Source: a virus. Taken from it: a stretch of 49,171 nucleotides of DNA. Under the pieces are notes generated by a model. It saw nothing but the letters and a program-made list of their open reading frames with translations, was not told where the DNA came from and made no database searches. Below are positions 28,901 to 33,617 of this stretch, one piece after another. Where the stretch lies: positions 1 through 49,171 of the IMG/VR virus record IMGVR_UViG_3300033153_002030. One strand, 5' to 3'. Position numbers and translations under genes: made by a program. Within the stretch, counting starts at the first letter, position 1, and every line of letters starts with the position of its first letter.

Positions 28901-29308
28901 GATACTGACAGCAAGAGATTCCTAGATAAGTTAGCTTACATGTATAACATGGCTGCTCCTCCTATCATTGGTACTGGTATGATTACTAAGGCAGCTGACC
29001 TAATAGGTGGAACCATTGATCCTAGAACAGGACACCCAGCTGAGAATGCTTGGACTACAGTTCCTAGATTGGCGGGTGTTAACGTCTACAAGACTGATAC
29101 ACAAGAGTCAGCTAGAGCCAGAAGAGGACACCTTAAAGCCAAGGTAGAGAGACAAAAGTCTCACAACAGAAAAGAATTGCGTGATGCTATACGTCAAGGT
29201 AAGACACCTGAACATCTAGCCAACCTGCGTAAGACACACAGAGAGCTAGTTAAAGCAAGACAAGACATACTTAAACGTTACAACAGAAGACTACGAGGAG
29301 AAGGATAA
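22994..29308 (+). CDS. Giant polyvalent internal (ejection) protein: ART-like, zincin-like and LPD38-like domains
   Basis: A 2104-residue protein with GAAGGGATAG box. Residues about 140-190 form a Gly/Met-rich hydrophobic stretch (GTMGSMMAGGTLGYVAKG) able to enter a membrane. A disordered acidic region with coiled coil follows (residues 340-780). Around residue 819 starts an ADP-ribosyltransferase-like domain: LYHGTFSD, GELGFHVGT, then QYENASEDAGNTSYIV and NTGAFDPRDLDI, the signature of ART domains in polyvalent proteins. Around 1119 is LFHEVIGHYSM, an HExxGH zincin-like metallopeptidase motif. Around 1624 begins an LPD38-like part (KTVLNPPAHARNFVGN). It is probably ejected into the host, combining DNA translocation with early host-modifying enzymes; this role is inference. 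Confidence 0.8.
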   Translation: MAYNDPYKHTPRIGSVAVDTSSISRPPSQDELDQDTRIADLRTQVQDKLARESGDYATDEYGEIAGSHVLRGFTSGLGSVGKALGDVEEVLATTVGESLLDGRPTSYQHKAEDTWLYKAGQAVEDFGKRADINPEYADKFESKVAHGLGTMGSMMAGGTLGYVAKGTKFAAGVGAMGVAEGMIEQEIVTDLERTLGRRATSNERAQALAMAAPIAGLELLPLGRAFNRVGGAGVTRETIQRMVQEGGTKAVTKAAGIGAKKGLVGGAEEAIQEGLENVAMNINASDVMGYDKDREAMEGLRESMEVGGATGFLVNAVAAGLGVKLRYSQEKANVAERAIQEKQETDAVREEEAVRQEMISKQGELDLKGGKGGDAMLPADRAPDQPTGPADKQMEMDFGPMPTTPEAAEAQRQEQIDSAFPPDTPQSVKLSNLPDTAFAKDDGTTLTKGETNQIIINEWFEDGEVDPEQLNKVMTDLDQVLQAEMQLLEVEGGRRPGQTPVKMFDIPNTDMSMTEEQIETASAMMMPLYQPLIRTKYTNKKVAANNAMANLMGNIMGKDRGNVQRLNKNEKALLQEMFAYSNMLDQVAKESINAEGKVDPALMEAKLVEAEVEEVSNIVEEIEAKEKATIKEKATLRKAKIEVKAIEQEAKAVTKEVAESPKFNVEPTVDLEQVAQPVAQEQAPPTIEMEEVQALLEEEAVTEAPSPTPRQTDGEKLAKYRAMKEEHDAGGAEMTPTQLRVLRNIETRIANKGKIAKPKVSPLEQEAVDAARKDLEGQDPDVETGIDFMVDESAAEWEGQSLKNLQWFLTQSLVKHPLYHGTFSDNFNVIDLDMGELGFHVGTNAAAIARVSSQASTRAMSGFYSTMEQALEEARIMPLAVDIRNPFPMADLNHFANPDVLLDEIAKQMQADPELAPPTLLFKVEQAAADYLKKLHAIEAEQYTVDEIDMVRWQELEDSIEPLMKKHTATIREALIDAGFDSVQYENASEDAGNTSYIVLKRESVKHAAQNTGAFDPRDLDINKKEGKATLGMSKGDRIKAKNMLAKIQKQLDSAGVKVITIEDWKNIPRWMNGEFNRILDSGDLTKIYRTRGAVKQNEVVLMLDNIPDIAQFQKTLFHEVIGHYSMETMFGNNFNNFLDKIAGNKRNDVHLKRIAGIYNADLTTLEGRRLAAKEYIAKMSETNDNPSMVKMAVAWVRHQLRKMGIAIKISENDIRAYISKAANRFEKGKLDRRDSYSNQEIMHALAENAPDRAKFVEATSIVDALVEGNMNEASKQHRSSWQKRVDQGVRYITDLGGHNWTVLKKLPDTPSFKALRNNLQANILYYDKTSKFLNEKFKTIPQNEKDAVIDYATDPTGNIENVPMELREATILARETIDKLGQALVDQGVLDRDTYNSNKGKYLPRLYLYFLTGDTNAITGTGGSKRSIMSFLKRRKLGDSKEDQEIRAMLGEIKDPEFLFSHAISTMGRDVAIGNYLTALKTFSDHQKDKGQVENWIFPTDWVEVDGKNMSLWYLEDELNKLRENVLKYDANPETIAQINKYQDVLTEARLAEEQLQVDMGLYKRIPEDKKKYGMLAGLSIRKEIYDDMVGNASMVAQDQSAAEKILGEKGAMTTFQRLWKSTKTVLNPPAHARNFVGNLINFDISTNTSMAKVTGMVMEEMKHMLHAWKTGTENTSKWNEIAIRHGVPKSTFTAQETIEAKQEYIYKLEKSIAEFEENNGKKMGKLGLPMMMTGAIKLNEFMGAAYQGSETLFKTAKIRDFIQNWEKLTGKSFDTLEANEKLRIEAEAVNEANHWIFDYSMVPKSIRYLRNAPIGAPFITFSYLALPRVMEGVARHPQKFIKYVALPYVLAQAAMAGNDIDDEELKKWEASLPEFMEDNMSFYILPWKDSDTGEIHTANFGYYFPWEPWTKLLYKDIYQAATTDEKEFDAVRSLGNLGILSGPLPDTLIAMKSGVDTFTGRPISNEYDTDSKRFLDKLAYMYNMAAPPIIGTGMITKAADLIGGTIDPRTGHPAENAWTTVPRLAGVNVYKTDTQESARARRGHLKAKVERQKSHNRKELRDAIRQGKTPEHLANLRKTHRELVKARQDILKRYNRRLRGEG

Positions 29309-29574
29309 TGGGCATGGAAGATAACGCATGGCACTTAGACAAGAGAGTACCATTAGCTTTAATAGTAGTCATAGCTCTACAGAGTGCAGCCTTTGCCTAT
29401 GGGTATGGACAACTGTCACAAAGAGTAGAAGATAATTCAGATGATATCACGGCTATCAATACTGTCATACCTAGACTGGTTAGACTGGAAACATTAATGG
29501 AAGGTGTACATAGTACCCTACAAGAAATTAAAGTAGATCTTAGAACGTATAATGATCAGAGGAGAGAACGATGA
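29308..29574 (+). CDS. Membrane-anchored coiled-coil protein of the lysis cassette
   Basis: An 88-residue protein with one membrane segment (residues 15-35, VPLALIVVIALQSAAFAYGY) followed by a coiled coil rich in Leu, Glu and Asp (LVRLETLMEGVHSTLQEIKV) and a basic end. It starts at the A of the previous TAA and overlaps the endolysin gene by 4 bases (ATGA). Proteins of this shape often stand next to endolysin genes and may help the holin or anchor in the inner membrane. A holin-like function is possible but not shown. Confidence 0.6.
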   Translation: MGMEDNAWHLDKRVPLALIVVIALQSAAFAYGYGQLSQRVEDNSDDITAINTVIPRLVRLETLMEGVHSTLQEIKVDLRTYNDQRRER

Positions 29575-29969
29575 GCACACCTTCACCTTGGAAATATTTC
29601 TCTATGGAAGAGTTACGATGCTCTCACTGTGGGGAGATGCGCATGAAAGATGACTTCATGAAGAAGATAGTAGACTTGAGAGAAGTCGTAGGCTTTCCTT
29701 TTATAGTTACTAGTGCTTACAGATGTCCCTTGCATAACTACGCTGTATCTGGTAGTGGTATGTCTGGTCCTCATACTACAGGCAGAGCTATAGATATAAA
29801 GTGTAGGAGTGAACAAGCTTTAGTATTGCTTTGTAATACTTTAATGCGTGACTTCACTGGTATTGGAGTAAGTCAAAAAGGCAGACATAGTAATAGGTTC
29901 ATTCACATTGATGATCTAGAAACTAGAGTTGAGATAAATAGATACCGTCCTAACATCTGGAGTTACTAA
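29571..29969 (+). CDS. Endolysin, M15-type zinc peptidase
   Basis: A 132-residue protein that should cut peptide cross-links in the host wall. The peptidase M15A fold is recognised by FSMEELRCSHCG at the start, IVTSAYRCPLHN, the zinc ligands His68 and Asp75 in GPHTTGRAIDI, and His112 in FIHIDD. Length is normal for this family in phages. It has no signal peptide, so it needs a holin; a two-helix holin candidate is encoded immediately downstream (ATG-TAA overlap at 29969). Three Cys near the N-terminus are usual in this subfamily. Confidence 0.88.
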   Translation: MSTPSPWKYFSMEELRCSHCGEMRMKDDFMKKIVDLREVVGFPFIVTSAYRCPLHNYAVSGSGMSGPHTTGRAIDIKCRSEQALVLLCNTLMRDFTGIGVSQKGRHSNRFIHIDDLETRVEINRYRPNIWSY

Positions 29970-30196
29970 TGACTATCGGAGATTTCTTTACTAAACACAA
30001 AGGCGTAAGAAGACTTACGTTGTTATGGATGGTGATACTCATCACAGCAGTAACTATTAAAGTGTTCTGGTTTCCACCAGCAGGACCTATGTTGAGTGCA
30101 TTGTACTTGGAGTTACTTGGATTGATGACAATAGTAATAGGGTTCTATAATTATACGAGGGGTAAGGAAGATGCTTCCAGTGGGGACAATACTTAA
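29969..30196 (+). CDS. Holin candidate with two membrane helices
   Basis: A 75-residue protein with the pattern DFFTKHKGVRRLTLLWMVIL and a second hydrophobic helix (residues 42-60, LSALYLELLGLMTIVIGFY) followed by a charged tail (NYTRGKEDASSG). The conserved KGVRR-LTLLW opening, two helices and short charged end match small phage holin-like proteins of many podophages. It lies between endolysin and spanin, the usual place for a holin, and overlaps the Rz gene by 26 bases. Confidence 0.72.
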   Translation: MTIGDFFTKHKGVRRLTLLWMVILITAVTIKVFWFPPAGPMLSALYLELLGLMTIVIGFYNYTRGKEDASSGDNT

Positions 30197-30539
30197 ATCA
30201 TTAGGTAAAAGAATAGGCGGGCCAGTATTAATCTACATTACTATAGCTGCTTTCCTGGGTATGGGCGGTACATTTATTTACGTTAAGTATTTAAAGGATA
30301 AGAATTTGAATTTGCTACAGGCCGTAGCTGGTTTGAATGGAGCACTAAGCTCTTCTGAGGACGAGAACACGATGTTGCGTTCTGAATTGGAGTATCTAGA
30401 TTACATGCTGACTCAGCAGAGACTAGGATACGATGTGATAAATAAGAAGGTTGATCTTAAAATTGGGGAGATTAGTAATGAAGAGGATGTTAATGATTAC
30501 ATTAATCGCTCTGAGTTTAACCGCTTGCAGCAGTGGTAA
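30171..30539 (+). CDS. Rz: Inner-membrane spanin (Rz-like)
   Basis: A 122-residue protein with an N-terminal membrane segment (residues 17-40, PVLIYITIAAFLGMGGTFIYV) and a periplasmic charged helical domain, the form of an i-spanin. AAGGAAG stands before the ATG. A separate lipoprotein gene is nested in its end in another frame, the classical Rz/Rz1 layout. Together the pair would fuse inner and outer membranes at the last step of lysis, which implies a Gram-negative host. Confidence 0.78.
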   Translation: MLPVGTILKSLGKRIGGPVLIYITIAAFLGMGGTFIYVKYLKDKNLNLLQAVAGLNGALSSSEDENTMLRSELEYLDYMLTQQRLGYDVINKKVDLKIGEISNEEDVNDYINRSEFNRLQQW

Positions 30540-30735
30540 AACTGTTGTAGTGGTAGAGACAGAGTACGTTCTCCCTGCCTCTTCACTATTAGAGACACAC
30601 TCTAGACCCACCCTGCTAGGTAGATCTAAGAATGCATTGATGACTTTCATAGAGCAGTTGAAGGGCTCTGTGATGAAATACGAAACCGATAAAGACTTAC
30701 TTAGACAGTGGAAAGACCAGCATCAGAGTGAGTAA
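30478..30735 (+). CDS. Rz1: Outer-membrane spanin lipoprotein (Rz1-like)
   Basis: The start chosen is the ATG at 30478 with GGGGAG box 8 bases upstream; earlier in-frame ATG at 30451 would put ten extra residues before the signal. The 85-residue product begins MKRMLMITLIALSLTACSS, a lipoprotein signal with lipobox LTAC (Cys17). Its first 62 bases overlap the end of Rz in a different frame. The mature part is short and charged. The 3' end overlaps the leftward SLOG-like gene by 35 bases, tail to tail. Confidence 0.78.
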   Translation: MKRMLMITLIALSLTACSSGKTVVVVETEYVLPASSLLETHSRPTLLGRSKNALMTFIEQLKGSVMKYETDKDLLRQWKDQHQSE

Positions 30736-31096
30736 AAACGGTTAAGTCCTTGTTTCTTTTTTCTGCATAAGAGATAGCTCGATCTACTTCGCTGTCCTCG
30801 GTACCATCAGTCAAGATGATTACCCTATCAGCATTATCAATGATCTGCTTATTTCTCATGAAAAAGAATCTTGGTACGAAAGCTAATCTAGGATCAACTA
30901 AATGCCAAGGTTTAAATAGTACGTAGTCTGTGAGAGTAGACTTACAGTACACAACTACTCCTTCCTGAACTCCCACGGCTCCACCAACTAAGAACACTAG
31001 TGGTTCATTAGTTTCTAAAGTGTGTAAGTCAGTGAGTACGTTAGTTACCCACACATCATCCCTGAGGCTACGGCTACCAATAATTGCTATTTTAAT
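30701..31096 (-). CDS. SLOG/Rossmann-fold nucleotide-binding protein with a probable ATT start
   Basis: The frame from a GTG at 31054 would lack the first strand of the fold. Reading upstream without any stop gives KIAIIGSRSLRDD, the classical beta1-loop of SLOG/YpsA-like proteins, preceded by AGGAG and an ATT codon at 31096-31094, 7 bases after the box; no ATG, GTG or TTG exists between the upstream stop and the motif. With ATT as start the product has 131 residues (M/I-KIAIIGSRS). Other fold features: FLVGGAVGVQEGVV and RVIILTDGTEDSEVDRAI. Family members bind nucleotide-like ligands; what this one senses is unknown. Last gene of the leftward arm. Confidence 0.7.
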   Translation of the reverse strand: MKIAIIGSRSLRDDVWVTNVLTDLHTLETNEPLVFLVGGAVGVQEGVVVYCKSTLTDYVLFKPWHLVDPRLAFVPRFFFMRNKQIIDNADRVIILTDGTEDSEVDRAISYAEKRNKDLTVFTHSDAGLSTV

Positions 31097-31114
31097 AATA
31101 GTTCTCCTTATAAA

Positions 31115-31315
31115 TTAAAAGGGTACCAGTTCCATTTGTTCGTGATACGCTTCCATAAGATGACGAACAGCAGCTGGAATTCTAAGACGAGATGTAATGC
31201 CTGTCTTTCTATCCTCTACTGTTACGGTTGATTCATTGGCTGAGTTGATATTAAGATCTACGATCTTCTTACCTTTAAGGTCACGCCAATCGAAGTCACT
31301 TGCTTTTAGTCCCAT
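31115..31315 (-). CDS. Small hypothetical protein, 66 aa
   Basis: A 66-residue protein with GAGGAAG box. It begins MGLKASDFDWRDLKGKKIVD and has three predicted strands and a C-terminal helix (AVRHLMEAYHEQMELVPF). No motif or family recognised. It lies between the SLOG-like gene and the Cys-containing 53-residue gene in the same leftward series, with only a few bases between genes. Confidence 0.6.
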   Translation of the reverse strand: MGLKASDFDWRDLKGKKIVDLNINSANESTVTVEDRKTGITSRLRIPAAVRHLMEAYHEQMELVPF

Positions 31316-31317
31316 AA

Positions 31318-31479
31318 TTATTCTTCCTCTTTTTTGTTTTGTTTAGATGCAGCTAATGATCTAAGCTTACCGAAACCATAGTGACCTAATTGATCTTTCT
31401 TTGCACCGTTAGCCTTGTGAGGCTTGCACATTAAACAACCAGCTCTTCTATTCTTTGGTCTCTTACGCTTATGATTCAT
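31318..31479 (-). CDS. Small basic protein with CxxCKPHK motif, 53 aa
   Basis: ATG at 31479 with GAGGAG box 7 bases ahead, stop TAA at 31318. The product begins MNHKRKRPKNRRAGCLMCK and contains C-x2-C-K-P-H-K-x2-G followed by a Lys/Glu-rich tail. Small phage and bacterial proteins with a Cys-x2-Cys-Lys-Pro motif and basic N-terminus recur in early regions; function is not known, but nucleic acid binding with a half zinc knuckle is possible. Confidence 0.75.
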   Translation of the reverse strand: MNHKRKRPKNRRAGCLMCKPHKANGAKKDQLGHYGFGKLRSLAASKQNKKEEE

Positions 31480-31492
31480 ATGACTACTCCTC

Positions 31493-32140
31493 TTAATGTA
31501 ACGGATAAGAAATGTTATCTATCTCTTTATCCCAACAAGCACGACAGGTGTCACACTTATTATTTTGGTTATATGCAGGACACTCGAAACCCTCATACCC
31601 AATCCCATGCTTATGAACCGTGCTAGTATGAGTAGCACTCTTAGGAACCATACCATTCACTTTAGTTCCCGATAGCCTTATGACTAGGTTTTTAGGTAGC
31701 AACCCATAGTCGTGTACCAACTTAGCTTCCTTCGTAGGAAGCCAGTGCTCGATCTGTGGGGTCTGTTGAGCCACCTCAATTATAGCATTTAGAGTCTTCT
31801 TGGAATCCAAGTCTCCTGCGTCAAACCATCTATGATAGGGCTCACCTGTCTTAGCATGAGCCTTCTCAATCTGATAGACCATAGAGTCTATCCATTCTTC
31901 CTTATCAGCTGTCCTTAGCTTCTCCATGTTGTTCTCATAACCTTTCTTCACTGAAGGTCTAAAGCTCGCTATCCTACGAGCATAACATTTACTGCATACA
32001 GTTCCTTCTATTACCGCCAGTTTAGATCCAGTCTTACATTGAAATGGATCAACGGCAAAGCTACTCCCTGGCATCTTCGTATTTGCAGTAGATATCTTCC
32101 CTGCTATCCTCTGTGCTTGTGCTATACTTTTAACTTCCAT
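31493..32140 (-). CDS. GP88-like Cys-rich phage protein
   Basis: The start is the ATG at 32140 with GAGGA five bases ahead; an upstream TTG at 32152 would sit on that box. The 215-residue product has Cys35, Cys49 and Cys52 in GTVCSKCYARR, HRWFDAGDLDS, KNLVIRLSGT, and a C-terminal cluster with four Cys (FECPAYNQNNKCDTCRACW). This arrangement matches the phage gene product 88 family, described from mycobacteriophages and others but without known function; the Cys pattern suggests an iron-sulphur or zinc site. It follows the 47-codon gene by one base. Confidence 0.72.
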   Translation of the reverse strand: MEVKSIAQAQRIAGKISTANTKMPGSSFAVDPFQCKTGSKLAVIEGTVCSKCYARRIASFRPSVKKGYENNMEKLRTADKEEWIDSMVYQIEKAHAKTGEPYHRWFDAGDLDSKKTLNAIIEVAQQTPQIEHWLPTKEAKLVHDYGLLPKNLVIRLSGTKVNGMVPKSATHTSTVHKHGIGYEGFECPAYNQNNKCDTCRACWDKEIDNISYPLH

Positions 32141-32141
32141 A

Positions 32142-32285
32142 CTATTCCTCAATTATAGGGACATCTAACCACTCTGTCCAGCCTAATTCAATAGGTGTCG
32201 TAGTAGAACTATCCCTATGAACAGTCTTAGTTCTAAATTGTAGAACTTTCTCATCGTCCTTTTGTTTGAATCTTAATTCAATCAT
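32142..32285 (-). CDS. Small hypothetical protein, 47 aa
   Basis: ATG at 32285 with AAGAGGAA box 5 bases ahead and TAG at 32142. The product begins MIELRFKQKDDEKVLQFRT and ends WTEWLDVPIIEE; the pattern (two strands with conserved Trp-Thr-Glu-Trp near the end) is like small phage proteins of the form RTK...W-T-E-W-x-D-V-P. The neighbours abut it by one base on each side, which supports a real gene in the operon. Confidence 0.7.
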   Translation of the reverse strand: MIELRFKQKDDEKVLQFRTKTVHRDSSTTTPIELGWTEWLDVPIIEE

Positions 32286-32286
32286 A

Positions 32287-32475
32287 CTATTCCTCTTCTG
32301 TCCCTCTATAAATTTCAGCAAAGACTTCCCTGTCTAGCCTCACCCAAGCGGCACAACGATCCATCTCTGGCCCATCAGATTCTTCTAAAGATTTAGTGTA
32401 TGCTGTAAAGGAATCTTCACAGAATTCATTTTCCATTGTTAGATAAGCCTTAGTGAATCTATGAGGTTTTGTCAT
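32287..32475 (-). CDS. Small hypothetical protein, 62 aa
   Basis: A 62-residue acidic helical protein (MTKPHRFTKAYLTMENEFCE, ending GTEEE) that overlaps the end of the ligase gene by 17 bases and has AGGAC before its ATG. No domain recognised. Position suggests co-translation with the ligase. Confidence 0.6.
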   Translation of the reverse strand: MTKPHRFTKAYLTMENEFCEDSFTAYTKSLEESDGPEMDRCAAWVRLDREVFAEIYRGTEEE

Positions 32476-33100
32476 AACGTGTCCTTACATATCTAGGATG
32501 TCTGAACTTACCATTAGCAGTTAGCGTCATGCAATCCACTTCAATGATAGTTCCTACCTCTACAGGATTCTCCCTGTGGTTATCAGTTAGACCAGTACCT
32601 ACCTTACCTTTCTCGGTATAGTAACCACCGAGTCTGCCTAAGTTCCTTCCTTTACCATCATAATAACCTAGCACTTCCACATCATAGGTTTCCTTTGGCT
32701 TGACCTTTAGCCATCTGTCTCCTTGTCGTAGCACTAATCCTTCATATCCATTGCCTATAGCTACTTCCATTTCTTCCTTGATATACTCTGCTCCTGGGTC
32801 TAGGGTATCAGCTACAAACAACCTTTCATCGTAGAACTCTCCTAGCTCATAAGCTTCCTCTGGGAAGATGTCATCAGCATCTACTGTACGTACAGCTGTG
32901 ATGGTCTTCTCCCAGTCTCCACAATATATCTCGTAGTCTCCATCCTCTAACGCAGACAATCCATGTAACAGTTTACCTGCTCTGGATACTGCAATACCAT
33001 CCTTAACGAAAGCTCTGACCCCGTCTATCTTGAGAGTAACCTCCCAATTGCCTTTCAGGTCGTTGCCTTTCCATAAAGTTGCTTTAATATAATCGGACAT
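32459..33100 (-). CDS. Small ATP-dependent DNA ligase
   Basis: A 213-residue protein sealing nicks in DNA using ATP. The adenylated lysine is Lys24 in LKIDGVRAFV (motif I KxDGxR). Motif IV is seen as EGLVLRQ and motif V as WLKVKP; the region behind it (GTIIEVDCMTLTANGKFRHP) corresponds to an OB domain. At 213 residues it is much shorter than T7 ligase (359) and near the minimal length known for active viral ligases. GAGGAG stands before the ATG. Expected to work with the polymerase and endonuclease in the same operon during replication and recombination. Confidence 0.85.
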   Translation of the reverse strand: MSDYIKATLWKGNDLKGNWEVTLKIDGVRAFVKDGIAVSRAGKLLHGLSALEDGDYEIYCGDWEKTITAVRTVDADDIFPEEAYELGEFYDERLFVADTLDPGAEYIKEEMEVAIGNGYEGLVLRQGDRWLKVKPKETYDVEVLGYYDGKGRNLGRLGGYYTEKGKVGTGLTDNHRENPVEVGTIIEVDCMTLTANGKFRHPRYVRTRYDKTS

Positions 33101-33103
33101 ATA

Positions 33104-33286
33104 CTACTCCTCTTTTTGTTCATACGGTGTACGTGTTATCACCTCAAGCAATCTACCACTACCTTTACATGTATAACAAGTAGTTATACCAGTTACCTCA
33201 TATAGTCCTTGGTGATAATCAACCAATTCCTCGCGAGGCCATTTACCTTTACCATTACATTGGGTACATAATATTATCTCACTCAT
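33104..33286 (-). CDS. Small zinc-finger protein (DnaJ-type CxxCxGxG)
   Basis: A 60-residue protein with two knuckles CTQCNGKGK and CYTCKGSGR, the DnaJ-type zinc-binding repeat without any J domain. The ATG overlaps the TGA of the lipoprotein gene by 8 bases (ATGAGTGA). Such tiny proteins are frequent in phage early operons; they may bind DNA or fold a partner, but the partner is not known. Confidence 0.7.
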   Translation of the reverse strand: MSEIILCTQCNGKGKWPREELVDYHQGLYEVTGITTCYTCKGSGRLLEVITRTPYEQKEE

Positions 33287-33617
33287 AATAAACTATATTA
33301 GATGGTGCTCCTTCGTCACCTGCTGTATCGTATGTAGTTACATATACATATCTAGGGTAAGATGTTGCAAACGTGTATCTGTTTGTTTGTACGTCATCGA
33401 GAACAGTGAACCATCCATTGGCGTATGTACTGGTGTATATCTTGTATCCACCTATCTCACTCAATGCTAATGGCGAACCATCCTCTCTAACTGCTGGAAT
33501 GTCCCAGCGTATATCACCTCCTTCATCTGCTGTAATTAATGAAGCATCATCAGGACCACTAGTACATCCTAACACAAATACAATTAAAAGTAAAGCTATA
33601 GTTTTAAACAATTTCAC
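33279..33617 (-). CDS. Lipoprotein with a fibronectin type III-like domain
   Basis: The likely start is GTG at 33617 behind GGAGGTG, inside the end of the RNR gene; longer starts would place charged residues before the signal. The 112-residue product begins MKLFKTIALLLIVFVLGCTS, a lipoprotein signal peptide with lipobox VLGC (Cys18). After a short linker, residues about 34-108 form one FnIII-like sandwich (IRWDIPAVREDG, YKIYTSTYANGW, RYVYVTTYDTAGDEGAPS). It is early-expressed by position, so it is not a lysis spanin. An inner- or outer-membrane lipoprotein made early could exclude superinfecting phage; this is a guess from location. Confidence 0.72.
   Translation of the reverse strand: MKLFKTIALLLIVFVLGCTSGPDDASLITADEGGDIRWDIPAVREDGSPLALSEIGGYKIYTSTYANGWFTVLDDVQTNRYTFATSYPRYVYVTTYDTAGDEGAPSNIVYYE

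Noticed and set aside
32152-32180. Leftward TGGACA-17-TATAAT in front of the GP88-like gene
   Set aside because: It lies in the coding end of the 47-codon gene, and its start would leave about five bases before the ATG at 32140, without the ribosome binding site. Probably coincidence with the codons for WTEWLDVPII.
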